64,000 nt of DNA from Hafnia psychrotolerans (GCF_014639435.1 NZ_BMFZ01000005.1:186001-250000); one strand, 5' to 3'; counted from the stretch's first letter, positions 21,099 through 33,226 are shown. Made by a program: numbers and translations. The notes: generated by a model from the letters alone, not told the origin.

Positions 21099-21587
21099 TT
21101 AGTCCTGGCTGCGATCCAGGATTTCAAAGCAATAACCGTGAGAATTTTGCGCATCGGCATCATGGAACTCGCTGAATGTGCTTTCCCATTGGTCCGGTTC
21201 GTAGTCCGGGAATTGCGTGTCCCCTTCCACTTCTGCATCAATGTGCGTCAGGTATAAACGGTCTGCGCGGTCCAAAAACTGTTCATACACCCGACCGCCC
21301 CCCATCACCATAACTTCCTCAACGTCGCCTGCCGCCGCGATCGCCGCTTCAACAGAGCTCACCCAGGTCACATCATCATGAGTCCCTGGATTTGAACTCA
21401 TGACAATATTTAAGCGACCAGGCAAAGGACGGCCGATAGATTCAAATGTTTTACGTCCCATGATGACCGGTTTGTTCAGCGTATTGCGCTTAAACCAAGC
21501 CAGATCAGCCGGTAAATGCCAAGGCATGGCGTTTTCCATACCAATAACGCGATCCGTCGCCAGTGCGGCGATCAGGCTAATAATCAT
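21099..21587 (-). CDS. folA: FolA, dihydrofolate reductase
   Basis: Reduces dihydrofolate to tetrahydrofolate with NADPH and is the trimethoprim target. It has 162 residues (E. coli 159). The catalytic acid is D28 (equivalent to E. coli D27, shifted by one extra N-terminal residue). Conserved blocks are [40 protein letters not shown] and [10 protein letters not shown]. It is transcribed after yjjP-yjjB on the same strand with a 128-base gap, so it probably has its own promoter. Confidence 0.97.
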   Translation of the reverse strand: MIISLIAALATDRVIGMENAMPWHLPADLAWFKRNTLNKPVIMGRKTFESIGRPLPGRLNIVMSSNPGTHDDVTWVSSVEAAIAAAGDVEEVMVMGGGRVYEQFLDRADRLYLTHIDAEVEGDTQFPDYEPDQWESTFSEFHDADAQNSHGYCFEILDRSQD

Positions 21588-21715
21588 TGTGAAGCCCTGT
21601 GTAGATAAGGAATAAAACCGTGACCCGTAAAAAGAGCTGCCACTATACGGAAAGCCCCATCAGCCGTCGATAGGAAGACTGGCGCTTTACAAAGATTTGA
21701 GACTGCTTACCTGAT

Positions 21716-22180
21716 TTACACGCTAGGGCGTTTGCGATACAACCAAAGTCCCGGCAAAGATAGTCCAATCGATAATGCCCCGACGATAAAACTGGCTTTC
21801 AGGAAATTGGTGACCATCGTGGCCATCAGCGCTTCACTGTAGCCAATGTGAGAAATTTCAACCACAGAAATCATTGCCGTATACGCAGGAATCCCCGGAA
21901 ACATCGGGATAACGGCCGCAACGGTAAATACCTTCGGATGCGCCAGTAACCAGCGTGACCAGTGGATACCTATCACGCCCACCAATATAGCCGCCAGTAA
22001 CGAAGCCCATTCGATATTCAATCCGGCGTGCATCATCAGCATACGTGAACCATGCCCCAGCGCTCCCAGTAACGCGCAATAGCGCAGCGCTCTGGGTGGA
22101 ACGTTGAAGACCATAGCAAAACCGAGTGCAGGAACCGCCGCCAGCAGCATATCCTGAACCAGTGCCCACATCAGATTCAT
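21716..22180 (-). CDS. yjjB: YjjB, ThrE-type exporter subunit (small)
   Basis: The smaller membrane half of the split ThrE-family exporter YjjPB, reported in E. coli to export succinate. It has 154 residues (E. coli 157) and about five membrane segments; [12 protein letters not shown] and GHGSRMLMM are conserved. I chose the ATG at 22180 because it overlaps the yjjP stop as ATGA and has an aggg ribosome site. In-frame ATGs at 22186 and 22201 are alternatives. It needs YjjP for function. Confidence 0.9.
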   Translation of the reverse strand: MNLMWALVQDMLLAAVPALGFAMVFNVPPRALRYCALLGALGHGSRMLMMHAGLNIEWASLLAAILVGVIGIHWSRWLLAHPKVFTVAAVIPMFPGIPAYTAMISVVEISHIGYSEALMATMVTNFLKASFIVGALSIGLSLPGLWLYRKRPSV

Positions 22181-22971
22181 GCCCATCCCTGCAACCCCCA
22201 TACTGACATCGCTATGACGACACCGATACACGTCGCCAGCGTCAATAAACTGGCCATGGCCCAACGCGCCAGACCGGTATTCACATGGCCTTTGAACATA
22301 TCAGCCACCGCATTAATCAATGGAAAACCAGGAACGAGCAGTAGAATACTTGCGGCCATCGCGACACCGGAAGCATGACTGAACCAGGCAAGTTTGAGCA
22401 ATAAACCGGAAATGCTCGTCGCAACAAACGCGGTACAACAGAAGTTCAAAAGGGGATGTGTCTGGCGAATCGTCAGAGTTTGGCGCACCGCCATCGCTAC
22501 GCCACTGGCTAGCAGCGTGACAAGAGAGGCATCCCAGCCACCGCCATTGAGTTTGCTGAAACAGGCGCAGGAAAGTGCCACCATCAGAATCATCAACCAA
22601 CGTGGATAACGCAGTGGCTTGATATTTCGCAGACGCTTTGCCACCAGCGAACTATCAAGCAACCGATGTTCAGCCATGATCACAATATGCTGCACCTCCG
22701 TTACCACATGCATATTGATGCCGCGATCGGTATTCTTGCGCGTCGAGGTCAGGCAATGCCCTTTACTGATCGTACTAAGCACAACGGCGTTGGCAGAAAT
22801 GGAACTTTCAACATTATCCATGCCGAGGGCTATCCCCAGCCTCGCCGATAACAGTTCCACCAACATGCTTTCGGCGCCATGCTGGAGCAGTAGCAGTGCG
22901 CATTCAATACACAGACGGGTTATTTCCCGCTGATAGCTGGCTGTGGAACTTTCAGTGATAGATGCTTGCAT
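22177..22971 (-). CDS. yjjP: YjjP, ThrE-type exporter subunit (large)
   Basis: The larger half of YjjPB, with a cytosolic N-terminal part and a membrane C-terminal part. It has 264 residues from the ATG at 22971, which has an aggac site and gives an N-terminus like E. coli YjjP (256). The longer frame from 23016 is less likely. Blocks [43 protein letters not shown] and [19 protein letters not shown] match the family (DUF1212). The last four bases overlap yjjB. It is divergent from a LysE-type exporter 118 bases away. Confidence 0.93.
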   Translation of the reverse strand: MQASITESSTASYQREITRLCIECALLLLQHGAESMLVELLSARLGIALGMDNVESSISANAVVLSTISKGHCLTSTRKNTDRGINMHVVTEVQHIVIMAEHRLLDSSLVAKRLRNIKPLRYPRWLMILMVALSCACFSKLNGGGWDASLVTLLASGVAMAVRQTLTIRQTHPLLNFCCTAFVATSISGLLLKLAWFSHASGVAMAASILLLVPGFPLINAVADMFKGHVNTGLARWAMASLLTLATCIGVVIAMSVWGLQGWA

Positions 22972-23089
22972 AGCGTCCTGAGCCTCAATAAAAGAACCAG
23001 TAAAAAAAACCGGCAAGTGTAGTTCCGACCATCAAGATTGGCGTATGATGCCGCCTTATTTCGTTCCGAACATTGATGACGGTTACTTT

Positions 23090-23704
23090 ATGCTTGAAAC
23101 CTCCTTGTTTATTGCCAGTATCGCTTTCCTTGGCATGCTATCCCCCGGCCCGGACTTCTTTCTGGTGATCAAAAATGCGGCGCGTTATCCGCGTATGGCC
23201 GCGCTAACAACCTCACTCGGTGTAATTTGTGGTGTCATCACCCACATGTCGTACTGCGTCGCAGGTCTTGCCGTGGTTATCACAACGACACCCTGGCTAT
23301 TTGGTCTGCTGAAGTATGTCGGCGCTGCCTATTTGATTTGGGTGGGTATTCAGACACTGTTTTCACGCAGCAACAGTAAGCTAAACCTGGACGGAATTGA
23401 GCAAAAGTCAGTCAAGCTGCGCACGGCTTTCGTGCAAGGCTACCTTTGTAACCTGCTCAATCCTAAAGCAACGCTGTTTTTCCTGGCGGTATTTACTCAG
23501 GTTCTACAGGTTAACTCGAGTCTCGTTGAAAAACTGTGGTACGCGTCGATCATTGTCGGTCTGTCGGCTATCTGGTGGCCACTGCTGTCCTTGTTGATCC
23601 AAAGTGCACCTGTCCGTCGCGGTCTGGCAAAAACGCAGAAAATTATCGATAAACTGCTCGGCGGTGTACTTATCGGTTTAGGCATTAAAGTGGCGCTGAG
23701 CTGA
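23090..23704 (+). CDS. LysE/RhtB-family amino-acid exporter
   Basis: A 204-residue membrane protein of the LysE family, which exports amino acids or homoserine-type compounds. The N-terminal GMLSPGPDFFLVIKNAA is the family signature, and CNLLNPKATLFFLAVFTQ is the second conserved block. About six membrane segments are expected. I chose ATG 23090 (MLETSLF) rather than the upstream in-frame starts from 23045, because the first segment then begins directly. The substrate is not predictable. It is next to, and divergent from, the unrelated exporter YjjPB. Confidence 0.88.
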   Translation: MLETSLFIASIAFLGMLSPGPDFFLVIKNAARYPRMAALTTSLGVICGVITHMSYCVAGLAVVITTTPWLFGLLKYVGAAYLIWVGIQTLFSRSNSKLNLDGIEQKSVKLRTAFVQGYLCNLLNPKATLFFLAVFTQVLQVNSSLVEKLWYASIIVGLSAIWWPLLSLLIQSAPVRRGLAKTQKIIDKLLGGVLIGLGIKVALS

Positions 23705-23716
23705 GAGCGTTCTGAT

Positions 23717-23744
23717 AAAAAAACCGGTGCATTTCAGGCACCGG
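23717..23744 (-). terminator. Terminator of the kefFC operon
   Basis: ccggtgc (23724-23730) pairs with gcaccgg (23738-23744). On the minus strand it is followed by seven T residues. It lies 20 bases after the kefC stop. On the plus strand the T-run is poor, so the LysE-type gene may read through or use the same hairpin weakly. Confidence 0.8.
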
Positions 23745-23763
23745 CTTCTGGTTTCATCCTTCG

Positions 23764-25617
23764 TTAACTCTTCGCTTCAATCACTTCATTCTCCGGCGCT
23801 TTGCCGTCGATACTTCCCCGCCAGCCCTGTTGTTGCTCCGAGGCCAGACGCTCCTGATCCTGCTCGATCGCCGCGCTCAGCATGTCTTTTGCTCGCTGCA
23901 TACTGGCGATACGGAACTCGGTATCTTCGTAATTCTCGATTGTGGCTTCCAGCATTTTCAGGTTATAGCGACGGAACAGATCGGCTTTTTCGCGCGCTTC
24001 ATAGGCATCCAGCCCCAAGGTTTCCAGCACTTCGCGACCGACGCGCAGGGAACCTTCGAACAGCTCACGCTCCGGCGCTTCCACACCTAACTGACGCAGT
24101 TGATACCAGTGGTCGACGTCTCGCGCACGGGCGATAATCTTCAGGTTCGGGAAATGCGCTTTCGCCAGCGCGGTCAGTTGCAGGTTGGCCTCAACATCAT
24201 CGATGGCGTTAATCAGCACTTTGGCCTGCGCGGCACCGGCGGATTCCAGCAAATCAACGCGGGTCGCATCGCCGTAAAAGACCTTGGTGCCAAACTTACG
24301 CAGCGTTTCGATATGATCGGGATCGTGGTCCAACACCACGGTATGCACGTTATTGGCCAGCAGCAAACGACCGGCGATCTGCCCGAAGCGCCCAAAACCA
24401 GCAATAATCACCTGCGCATTTTCGTCATCGATAGTGTCTTGCGGACGATCATCCTGCGGCGCATTACGTTCCAAACGCGCGGCGAGAACCAGCAGCAACG
24501 GCGTCACCGCCATCGACAGCGCCACAGCCAGCGTCAGCGCTTTCGCCCATTCCACCGGCAACACACCGGCCATTTGCGCGCTGCTGAAAATCACGAAGGC
24601 AAACTCACTGCCCTGCCCGATTAAAATAGCAAACATTCCGCGCTGCTTTTTGGGCACACCCAGCCATGGCGCGACCAACCACAGCAACGCGGCTTTCAAC
24701 GCTATGAAACCGACCAGCAGTGTCGCAATCAGCAGAGGTTGATGAACCAGGGTACCGAAGTCGATAGACATACCGACGCCGATAAAGAACAACCCCAGCA
24801 ACAAACCTTTGAATGGCTGAATATCGCTCTCCAGTGCGTGACGGTATTCAGAACTCGCCAGCAAGACACCTGCCAGAAACGCGCCCATCGCCATCGACAT
24901 GCCCGCCATTTCCAGCAGAATGCCAAAACCGAACACCAGGAAAAGTGCCACAGCGCTGAACACTTCACGCATACCGGAACGGGCCACAAAATGCAGCAAC
25001 GGACGTGTGACATAGCGTCCGAGCAGGATCACCAGCACCAGCGCACCGGCGACTTTCGCGGCAGAAAGTCCAAAGCTCATCAGCGTAGTGGCTTCGCCGG
25101 TGCTGGCCAACAGTGGGATCATCGCCACCAGCGGGATAGCGGCAATGTCCTGGAACAGCAAGACGGCAAACCCGCTGCGGCCAATGGGTGAAGCCGTCAG
25201 GCTGCGTTCACTCATTGCCTGCATAGCAATCGCGGTGGAAGACAACGCCAGCGTCAGGCCAATCAGCATGGCGATTTTCCAGTCGAGACCGAGGAAGTAG
25301 CAGAATACACTGAGCACCGCGCCGCAGCCGACCATCTGGATACTGCCGCCGCCAAAGACCGATGCACGCATGGTCCACAAACGTTTAGGATCCAGCTCAA
25401 GGCCGATGACAAACAGCATTAGCACTACGCCAATTTCCGCAAAGGTCAGGATCGACTCGGCATCCGACACCAGTTTTAGCCCCCACGGGCCGATAATGCA
25501 GCCAGCAATGAGATATCCCAGTACGGAACCTAATCCGAGGCGTACCGCGATCGGGACAAACAGCGCCGCGGAGCCGAGATAAATCAGCCCTTCAACCATC
25601 AGATTATGGTTGTCCAT
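23764..25617 (-). CDS. kefC: KefC, glutathione-gated potassium efflux antiporter
   Basis: Inner-membrane K+/H+ efflux system held closed by glutathione and opened by glutathione adducts, protecting against electrophiles such as methylglyoxal. It has 617 residues from ATG 25617 (E. coli 620). The N-terminal CPA2 membrane domain (about 1-380) contains the regulatory loop [19 protein letters not shown]. The C-terminal RCK/KTN domain begins at [17 protein letters not shown] with a Rossmann GxGxxG. A ggag site precedes the start, and the gene overlaps kefF by 14 bases. Confidence 0.96.
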   Translation of the reverse strand: MDNHNLMVEGLIYLGSAALFVPIAVRLGLGSVLGYLIAGCIIGPWGLKLVSDAESILTFAEIGVVLMLFVIGLELDPKRLWTMRASVFGGGSIQMVGCGAVLSVFCYFLGLDWKIAMLIGLTLALSSTAIAMQAMSERSLTASPIGRSGFAVLLFQDIAAIPLVAMIPLLASTGEATTLMSFGLSAAKVAGALVLVILLGRYVTRPLLHFVARSGMREVFSAVALFLVFGFGILLEMAGMSMAMGAFLAGVLLASSEYRHALESDIQPFKGLLLGLFFIGVGMSIDFGTLVHQPLLIATLLVGFIALKAALLWLVAPWLGVPKKQRGMFAILIGQGSEFAFVIFSSAQMAGVLPVEWAKALTLAVALSMAVTPLLLVLAARLERNAPQDDRPQDTIDDENAQVIIAGFGRFGQIAGRLLLANNVHTVVLDHDPDHIETLRKFGTKVFYGDATRVDLLESAGAAQAKVLINAIDDVEANLQLTALAKAHFPNLKIIARARDVDHWYQLRQLGVEAPERELFEGSLRVGREVLETLGLDAYEAREKADLFRRYNLKMLEATIENYEDTEFRIASMQRAKDMLSAAIEQDQERLASEQQQGWRGSIDGKAPENEVIEAKS

Positions 25618-26164
25618 TTTCGATCTCCGGCGCACAGCCTTCTTTCAGGCCCTGGCAGGCGGTTAAGCGCCGGCGATACTCTTCGCCTGCCGCTTTCAGC
25701 GCGACTTCATTGCAGATAAAGGTGTTGTGCACCGCAAAATATGGTTGCCAGTGCATGCCGCAGTAGACCGCCGTCGCCTGTAAAGGCTGCGCCAGTACGT
25801 CGAAATTCGGATGATCACCAAGTTCAAAATGATGCTCGTTGCCGCCGGTGGTCACGGCCCACAGGCAATGTTTGCCGTTCAGTGCATTGCCTTCGTGGCC
25901 GTAAGCCCAGCCGTGCTCCAACACTTTGTCGATCCAGAGTTTCAGCAGCGGTGGCAAGCTATACCATTGAATCGGATGCTGAAATACCACCAGGTCGGCG
26001 CGTTCAACGGCTTTCTGTTCGGCATTCACATCAATATTGAAGTCGGGGTAAAGGTCATACAGCGAACGAATTTCCACGTTCGGCAAGTCTTTCACTGCCG
26101 CGAGCAATCCCTGATTGGCCCGCGAATGGCGCGGATAAGGATGGGCATAAATGATTAAAATCAT
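25604..26164 (-). CDS. kefF: KefF, quinone oxidoreductase and activator of KefC
   Basis: Flavodoxin-like FMN protein that binds KefC, is needed for full channel activity, and reduces quinones. It has 186 residues (E. coli 176; the extra length is at the C-terminus). The family blocks [40 protein letters not shown] and AVTTGG are present. It is first in kefFC. In E. coli the cai and fix genes separate kefF from carB; here only 114 bases do. Confidence 0.95.
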   Translation of the reverse strand: MILIIYAHPYPRHSRANQGLLAAVKDLPNVEIRSLYDLYPDFNIDVNAEQKAVERADLVVFQHPIQWYSLPPLLKLWIDKVLEHGWAYGHEGNALNGKHCLWAVTTGGNEHHFELGDHPNFDVLAQPLQATAVYCGMHWQPYFAVHNTFICNEVALKAAGEEYRRRLTACQGLKEGCAPEIENGQP

Positions 26165-26228
26165 GCAGGTCTCTTGTCTTATTTTATTTACTTCAGCATA
26201 CGCAACTTTCTAAAAGTCAGGAGGTATA

Positions 26229-26265
26229 AAAGCAAAGGGCGCAGCTTTCGCCGCGCCCTTTGTCA
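26229..26265 (-). terminator. Terminator of carAB
   Basis: caaagggcgc (26233-26242) pairs perfectly with gcgccctttg (26253-26262). On the minus strand it is followed by cttttatacc. It is 17 bases after the carB stop. Confidence 0.75.
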
Positions 26266-26278
26266 GACAATTATGCCA

Positions 26279-29200
26279 TTAGCCTTTGATTTTCGCGTGC
26301 ATTTCCTGCACTGAAATCACCTGCTCTGTTGGGTCAGAAGAGAGCGCCATCGCGGTAGCAAAACCGCCATTCAGCGTGGTGTCATAATGTACTTTGTACT
26401 GCAGCGCGCTGCGGCGGATCAGTTTAGAATCTTCAATCGCCTGACGGCCAGCCGTGGTGTTGACGATGTACACATACTCACCGTTTTTGATACGGTCCTG
26501 AATGTGTGGTCGACCTTCATGTACCTTGTTGACCAGACGCGGATTGATCCCCGCTTCACCCAATACCACTGCGGTGCCGTGAGTGGCATCCAGCTCGAAA
26601 CCGCGTTTCAGCAGTTTCGCGGCCAAGTCAACCACGCGGGCTTTGTCGCCATCTCGGACCGACAGCAGAGCACGCCCCGTTTTTTTCATACCGGACTGAC
26701 TCCCCAACTGGGCTTTGGCAAAGGCTTCAGCGAAGGTGCGCCCAACGCCCATCACTTCCCCGGTAGAGCGCATTTCTGGCCCTAAAATTGGGTCAACGCC
26801 AGGGAATTTGTTGAACGGCAGAACCACTTCTTTCACCGAGTAGTAAGGCGGGATCACTTCCTGGGTAATGCCTTGCTGAGCCAGTGTCTGACCGGCCATC
26901 ACGCGGGCTGCCACTTTCGCCAAAGGTACGCCTGTGGCTTTAGAGACGAAGGGAACGGTGCGTGCAGCGCGTGGGTTAACTTCAATCAGGTAGACTTCAT
27001 TGTTCTTCACCGCGAACTGAACGTTCATCAGACCACGAACGCAGAGTTCAAACGCCAGTTTCTCAACCTGGTGGCGCATAACGTCTTGAATTTCCTTGCT
27101 CAGCGTGTAGCACGGCAGAGAACAAGCGGAATCACCGGAGTGAACGCCAGCCTGCTCAATGTGCTCCATGATGCCGCCAATCAGTACGCGTTCACCGTCG
27201 CAGATAGCATCGACGTCCACTTCTATCGCGTCATCAAGGAAACGGTCCAGCAGCACCGGCGCATCGTTGGACACGATAACGGCGTTCTGGAAATAACGGC
27301 GAAGGTCGATGTCGTCATAGACGATTTCCATCGCGCGTCCACCCAACACATAAGAAGGTCGCACCACCAGCGGGTAACCCAGACCAGGCGCTTTCTCAAT
27401 CGCTTGCTCTATCGTTGAAACCGTCGCGTTAGCCGGTTGTTTCAGGCCCAACCGGTGAACCGCCTGCTGAAAACGTTCGCGGTCTTCGGCGCGGTCAATC
27501 GCATCCGGGCTGGTGCCGATAATTGGCACGCCTGCGGCTTCCAGTTCACGAGCCAGTTTCAATGGTGTCTGACCACCGTACTGCACAATCACGCCTTTAG
27601 GCTGTTCGATACGCACGATTTCCAGCACATCTTCTAACGTCACGGATTCGAAGTACAGACGGTCAGAAGTATCATAATCGGTAGATACGGTTTCGGGGTT
27701 ACAGTTGACCATAATGGTTTCGTAACCGTCTTCGCGCAGCGCCAGTGAAGCGTGTACGCAGCAGTAGTCGAACTCAATGCCCTGGCCGATACGGTTCGGC
27801 CCCCCACCCAATACCATGATTTTTGGCTTGTCGTTGGTCGGGTTGGATTCGCACTCTTCTTCATAGGTCGAGTACATGTAAGCGGTATCCGTTGAAAATT
27901 CCGCCGCACAGGTATCCACGCGTTTGTAGACCGGATGAAGATTATATTTATGGCGCAGTTTGCGCACTTCGCTTTCAGAAACACCGACCAGTGTTGCAAG
28001 ACGCAAATCGGCAAAGCCTTTGCGCTTGAGCATGCGCAGGTATTCCGGCGTTAGGATCGTGAAGCCGCCTTCGGCAACCTCATTTTCCAGTTTCACCAGC
28101 TCTTCAATCTGCACCAGGAACCAGCGGTCCACGTTGGTCAGGTTGAAGATGCCATCAACGGACAGACCCGCACGGAATGCATCAGCGATGTACCAAATAC
28201 GCTCAGCACCGGCTTCTTTCAGCTCACGACGAATCTTGGTCAGCGCTTCCGGGTCATCCAGACTGACTTTCGGGTCAAAACCACTGGCACCCACTTCCAG
28301 ACCGCGCAACGCTTTTTGCAGTGACTCCTGCTGCGTACGGCCAATGGCCATGACTTCACCGACGGATTTCATCTGCGTCGTCAAACGGTCATTGGCACCG
28401 GCGAATTTTTCGAAGTTGAAACGAGGGATTTTGGTCACAACATAGTCGATGGACGGTTCGAACGATGCCGGGGTTTTACCTCCGGTGATATCGTTCATCA
28501 GTTCGTCGAGGGTGTAACCCACCGCCAGTTTGGCTGCCACTTTGGCAATCGGGAAACCGGTCGCTTTTGAGGCCAGCGCGGAAGAACGTGATACGCGTGG
28601 GTTCATCTCGATAACGATCAGGCGACCGTTTTTCGGGTTCACCGAGAACTGGACGTTCGAGCCACCGGTTTCTACGCCGATTTCACGCAGTACCGCCATC
28701 GAGGCGTTACGCATGATTTGATATTCTTTGTCAGTCAGGGTTTGCGCTGGTGCCACCGTGATCGAATCACCGGTGTGGATGCCCATCGCATCGAAGTTTT
28801 CAATTGAGCAGACGATAATGCAGTTGTCGTTTTTATCACGCACGACTTCCATCTCGTACTCTTTCCAGCCAATCAGCGACTCATCAATCAGTAGCTCTTT
28901 GGTTGGCGAAAGATCCAAGCCACGTTCACAAATCTCTTCAAATTCTTCGCGGTTGTATGCAATACCGCCGCCAGTGCCGCCCATGGTGAATGACGGACGA
29001 ATAATACAGGGGAAGCCCACATCCGCAGCAACCGCCAGCGCTTCTTCCATATTGTGTGCGATACCAGAACGCGCGGTGTCGAGGCCGATTTTCTTCATCG
29101 CCACGTCGAAACGGCGGCGGTCTTCGGCTTTATCAATAGCGTCTGCGGTGGCACCAATCATGGTCACGCCGAACTCTTCCAGCACGCCCTGACGTTCCAG

Positions 29201-29503
29201 TTCCAGCGCACAGTTCAGCGCGGTCTGGCCGCCCATCGTTGGCAGCACGGCGTCCGGACGCTCTTTTTCAATGATTTTGCGCACCACTTCCCAGGTGATC
29301 GGCTCGATGTAAGTCGCATCGGCCATGTCCGGGTCAGTCATGATGGTCGCCGGATTCGAGTTCACCAGAATGACGCGGTAACCCTCTTCACGCAGCGCTT
29401 TACACGCCTGCGCACCCGAGTAGTCAAATTCACAAGCCTGGCCGATCACAATCGGGCCGGCGCCGAGGATCAGGATGCTTTTTATGTCTGTACGTTTTGG
29501 CAT
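26279..29503 (-). CDS. carB: CarB, carbamoyl-phosphate synthase large subunit
   Basis: Makes carbamoyl phosphate from bicarbonate, ammonia (passed from CarA) and two ATP, feeding arginine and pyrimidine synthesis. It has 1074 residues (E. coli 1073). Two homologous ATP-grasp halves are visible: [37 protein letters not shown]-type at the N-terminus and its repeat ([19 protein letters not shown]) near residue 560. The C-terminal ~140 residues are the MGS-like allosteric domain for UMP and ornithine. It is 16 bases downstream of carA. Confidence 0.98.
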   Translation of the reverse strand: MPKRTDIKSILILGAGPIVIGQACEFDYSGAQACKALREEGYRVILVNSNPATIMTDPDMADATYIEPITWEVVRKIIEKERPDAVLPTMGGQTALNCALELERQGVLEEFGVTMIGATADAIDKAEDRRRFDVAMKKIGLDTARSGIAHNMEEALAVAADVGFPCIIRPSFTMGGTGGGIAYNREEFEEICERGLDLSPTKELLIDESLIGWKEYEMEVVRDKNDNCIIVCSIENFDAMGIHTGDSITVAPAQTLTDKEYQIMRNASMAVLREIGVETGGSNVQFSVNPKNGRLIVIEMNPRVSRSSALASKATGFPIAKVAAKLAVGYTLDELMNDITGGKTPASFEPSIDYVVTKIPRFNFEKFAGANDRLTTQMKSVGEVMAIGRTQQESLQKALRGLEVGASGFDPKVSLDDPEALTKIRRELKEAGAERIWYIADAFRAGLSVDGIFNLTNVDRWFLVQIEELVKLENEVAEGGFTILTPEYLRMLKRKGFADLRLATLVGVSESEVRKLRHKYNLHPVYKRVDTCAAEFSTDTAYMYSTYEEECESNPTNDKPKIMVLGGGPNRIGQGIEFDYCCVHASLALREDGYETIMVNCNPETVSTDYDTSDRLYFESVTLEDVLEIVRIEQPKGVIVQYGGQTPLKLARELEAAGVPIIGTSPDAIDRAEDRERFQQAVHRLGLKQPANATVSTIEQAIEKAPGLGYPLVVRPSYVLGGRAMEIVYDDIDLRRYFQNAVIVSNDAPVLLDRFLDDAIEVDVDAICDGERVLIGGIMEHIEQAGVHSGDSACSLPCYTLSKEIQDVMRHQVEKLAFELCVRGLMNVQFAVKNNEVYLIEVNPRAARTVPFVSKATGVPLAKVAARVMAGQTLAQQGITQEVIPPYYSVKEVVLPFNKFPGVDPILGPEMRSTGEVMGVGRTFAEAFAKAQLGSQSGMKKTGRALLSVRDGDKARVVDLAAKLLKRGFELDATHGTAVVLGEAGINPRLVNKVHEGRPHIQDRIKNGEYVYIVNTTAGRQAIEDSKLIRRSALQYKVHYDTTLNGGFATAMALSSDPTEQVISVQEMHAKIKG

Positions 29504-29519
29504 TTTTTATTCGCTCCTG

Positions 29520-30677
29520 TTATTTGGCGTTGTTGTGAGAAGCGCGGAAAGCGTTAATCAGTTCGATAAAGTGATCGAACAGCGGTGCCGCATCATGTGG
29601 GCCAGGGCTGGCTTCAGGGTGGCCCTGGAAGCTGAACGCCGCTTTATCGGTGCGGTGAATGCCCTGAACCGTGTGGTCGAACAGCGATTTGTGCGTCACA
29701 CGCAGGTTCGCAGGTAGATTGTTTTCATCGACTGCGAAACCATGGTTTTGCGCGGTAATCATCACCACGTTGTTATCGATATCTTTAACCGGATGGTTAC
29801 CGCCGTGGTGGCCCAGTTTCATTTTCAGCGTTTTCGCACCGCTGGCTAATGCCAGTAATTGATGGCCGAGGCAGATACCGAAGACCGGGATATCGGTTTC
29901 AAGGAAAGTTTTGATAGCGGCGATGGCGTAGTCGCAAGGCTCTGGGTCGCCCGGGCCGTTGGACAGGAAGATGCCATCCGGATTGAGTTTCAGCACATCA
30001 GCCGCTGGCGTTTGCGCCGGAACCACCGTCAGGCGGCAGCCGCGATCCACCAACATGCGCAGGATGTTACGTTTTGCGCCGTAGTCGTAAGCCACCACGT
30101 GGAATGGCAGCTCTTCTTCTTTCTTCGCTTCCGGTAATTCTCCCTCCAGTGTCCAACTGCCTTGCTGCCAGCTATAGGCTTCCTGCGTTGTGACTTCTTT
30201 CGCCAGATCCATGCCTTTCAGGCCAGGGAAGGCTTTGGCTTTTTGCAGTGCAAGCTCAGCATCCGGTGAATCGCCCGCGATAATGCAGCCGTTCTGTGCG
30301 CCTTTTTCACGTAACAGACGGGTCAACTTGCGGGTATCAATATCGGCGATGGCAACGATGTTGTTGCGCTTGAGGTAGTCAGAAAGGTTTTCTTCACTGC
30401 GGTAGTTGCTGGCAATAAGAGGTAAGTCGCGAATGACCAAGCCCTGAGCGTGTACTGCGGAAGATTCTGCGTCTGCGGCATTGGTGCCGACATTACCGAT
30501 ATGGGGATAAGTGAGAGTGACAATCTGGCGGGAATAGGAGGGATCAGTAAGGATTTCTTGATAACCGGTCATCGACGTATTGAAGACCACTTCCCCCACT
30601 GCCGTACCCTCTGCCCCGATGGCCCGACCGTGGAATTGGGTTCCGTCTTCCAGAACCAATAGCGCTGACTTTATCAA
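29520..30677 (-). CDS. carA: CarA, carbamoyl-phosphate synthase small (glutaminase) subunit
   Basis: Releases ammonia from glutamine for CarB. It has 385 residues (E. coli 382). The class I amidotransferase triad is visible: C269 in FGICLGHQ, with H353 and E355 in GHPEASPG. The start codon is TTG (30675-30677), as in E. coli carA, after a strong ggagg ribosome site. The upstream DNA holds tandem ARG boxes and a PurR-like site, in keeping with dual control by arginine and purines/pyrimidines. Confidence 0.98.
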   Translation of the reverse strand: MIKSALLVLEDGTQFHGRAIGAEGTAVGEVVFNTSMTGYQEILTDPSYSRQIVTLTYPHIGNVGTNAADAESSAVHAQGLVIRDLPLIASNYRSEENLSDYLKRNNIVAIADIDTRKLTRLLREKGAQNGCIIAGDSPDAELALQKAKAFPGLKGMDLAKEVTTQEAYSWQQGSWTLEGELPEAKKEEELPFHVVAYDYGAKRNILRMLVDRGCRLTVVPAQTPAADVLKLNPDGIFLSNGPGDPEPCDYAIAAIKTFLETDIPVFGICLGHQLLALASGAKTLKMKLGHHGGNHPVKDIDNNVVMITAQNHGFAVDENNLPANLRVTHKSLFDHTVQGIHRTDKAAFSFQGHPEASPGPHDAAPLFDHFIELINAFRASHNNAK

Positions 30678-30687
30678 AGCATCCTCC

Positions 30688-30724
30688 AGGAATAATAAAT
30701 CATATTATTTGCATATTAATTCAG
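30688..30724 (-). promoter_or_regulatory. Tandem ArgR boxes overlapping the carA P2 promoter
   Basis: On the minus strand ctgaattaatatgcaaat (box 1, 30707-30724) is followed by atgatttattattcc (box 2, about 30689-30704). Both fit the ARG box pattern TGAAT-N4-ATTCA with mismatches. Box 1 is nearly identical to the E. coli carAB box, and the spacing of about 3 bases is standard for an ArgR hexamer. The boxes lie just before the carA ribosome site. Confidence 0.75.
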
Positions 30725-30900
30725 ATTAACCGATCTAAATCAATGCAAAAATCATCCCCGAAGACAATTTTTGGCAAATTGGGCGCATTCTAATGATGGC
30801 AGCCTGGTTTGTCTACCAAAAGCACTATTATTTCTCTCTATTTTGCTGAACTCAGTGAAAACAGGCCGCCACTGCCATAAAAGAGCAGACTATCTTTCAG

Positions 30901-30916
30901 TGGTAACCGTTTGCGA
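30901..30916 (-). promoter_or_regulatory. Possible PurR box upstream of carA
   Basis: The minus strand reads tcgcaaacggttacca, against the PurR consensus acgcaaacgtttkcnt. The core cgcaaacg is exact. In E. coli PurR represses the upstream carAB promoter from a comparable distance. The agreement is partial (about 11 of 16). Confidence 0.45.
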
Positions 30917-31072
30917 GGAGTTTTGTCTGATAAATGCAGAAAAACGTTGAGTGTTAATCAAAGAGATGGCGGCCACGGCTATTTTTTCGCCGTCACGGTC
31001 AAGTAAAGGAAGGGAAACTTATACTAAAATCAACTTCATTAATAAAACAAACTAAAACCCACATAAAAACAA

Positions 31073-31107
31073 AAAAAAGAAAAGGGCAATCAAGAAACCG
31101 CCCTTTT
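31073..31107 (-). terminator. Terminator of dapB
   Basis: aaaagggc (31080-31087) pairs with gccctttt (31100-31107) around a 12-base loop. On the minus strand a long T-rich run follows (complement of the A-run at 31070-31083). It is 49 bases after the dapB stop. Confidence 0.7.
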
Positions 31108-31155
31108 ATCAAAACATTATGATAAAAACAACCACATCACGATGGTATGAAAAAC

Positions 31156-32335
<1,180 letters not shown>

Positions 32336-33211
32336 ATGTCCGTATTTTTTCGTTCCGCAATCACAGCCATTGGCGACTACCGGGCTGATTTAGGTGAAAC
32401 TCCGGTCTGGTGCCAGCGGACACAATCGCTGCTTTGGGTCGACATTGTTAACCTAAAGCTGCTGCGCTATTGGCCTTCCCAACAAAAAACCGAAACACGC
32501 GAACTACCGGCATTGACCAGCGCGGTGCTATTAACGGAGTCTCTGAATCGTTTTCTACTGGTCTCACAGGATGGGTTACATCTTTACGACTACGCCCTCA
32601 GCAAAAGCGAAAAGTTGTGTGACTATGCTGGCGCACAAGGCACACGGCCCAATGAAGCCGCTATCGCGCCCGATGGTTCTTTGTGGTTTGGCACGATGGA
32701 TCTTAAGGAACAACAGACGATTGGTGCGTGGTATCGCTATGAACGGGCAGATGAAAAACCGGTGCTGATGATGGATAACGTGGGCATCACCAATACACTG
32801 GCATGGCACGAAGGTAAGGTCTGGTTTGCGGACAGCATGAAGAAACGTTTTTACTCGGCGAACGCAAGGTGCATTAATCCGCTGAAAATTTCCTGTTTTT
32901 CTTCCGGTGATAAAACACCTGACGGGTCTGCCGTTTCTCAGGATGGCACCTTGATTACGGCTTGCTGGGGCGGAAAATGTTTGTTGCGGCAGAAAATTAA
33001 TCAGGGTGAATTGCTCACCCTCGATACGCTCCCTGTTCCGGTGACCCAGCCCAGTTGCTGCACGTTTGGCGGACCCGATATGACCGAGCTGTTTATCACC
33101 TCAGCCCGTAAAGGCCTCACCTCGGCAGGAGAATGGGATGGCGCACTCTTGCACGTACAAACGTCTGTCGTGGGTACGCCACAAAATCTGTTCCGTCTCA
33201 ACGCGATTTAG
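32336..33211 (+). CDS. SMP-30/gluconolactonase family lactonase
   Basis: A 291-residue six-bladed beta-propeller enzyme of the SMP-30/LRE family. These metal-dependent lactonases open sugar lactones such as gluconolactone or arabinonolactone. Likely metal ligands are visible: the Glu in LGETPVW (about residue 22), the Asn in ITNTLAW and the Asp in TPDGSAV. Blades carry the usual LWVDI, PDGSLWFGTMD and KVWFADS patterns. No signal peptide is seen. It stands alone, with no sugar dehydrogenase, transporter or regulator beside it, so the substrate cannot be inferred. E. coli K-12 has rihC in this interval. It shares a terminator with ispH. Confidence 0.87.
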   Translation: MSVFFRSAITAIGDYRADLGETPVWCQRTQSLLWVDIVNLKLLRYWPSQQKTETRELPALTSAVLLTESLNRFLLVSQDGLHLYDYALSKSEKLCDYAGAQGTRPNEAAIAPDGSLWFGTMDLKEQQTIGAWYRYERADEKPVLMMDNVGITNTLAWHEGKVWFADSMKKRFYSANARCINPLKISCFSSGDKTPDGSAVSQDGTLITACWGGKCLLRQKINQGELLTLDTLPVPVTQPSCCTFGGPDMTELFITSARKGLTSAGEWDGALLHVQTSVVGTPQNLFRLNAI

Positions 33212-33226
33212 GACGGGTCACCGTCA

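Larger units (their letters stand above)
30678..31079. other. Intergenic region carA-dapB, carA control DNA
   Basis: This region holds the carA promoters and operators annotated separately (ARG boxes near carA, PurR-like site at 30901-30916). The rest is moderately AT-rich. A possible inverted repeat links ggccgccactgccat (from about 30866) with gatggcggccac (from about 30965). The right end (31021-31079) is very A-rich and leads into the dapB terminator. No gene is seen; a 14-codon frame starting at about 30966 has nothing to support it. Confidence 0.5.
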
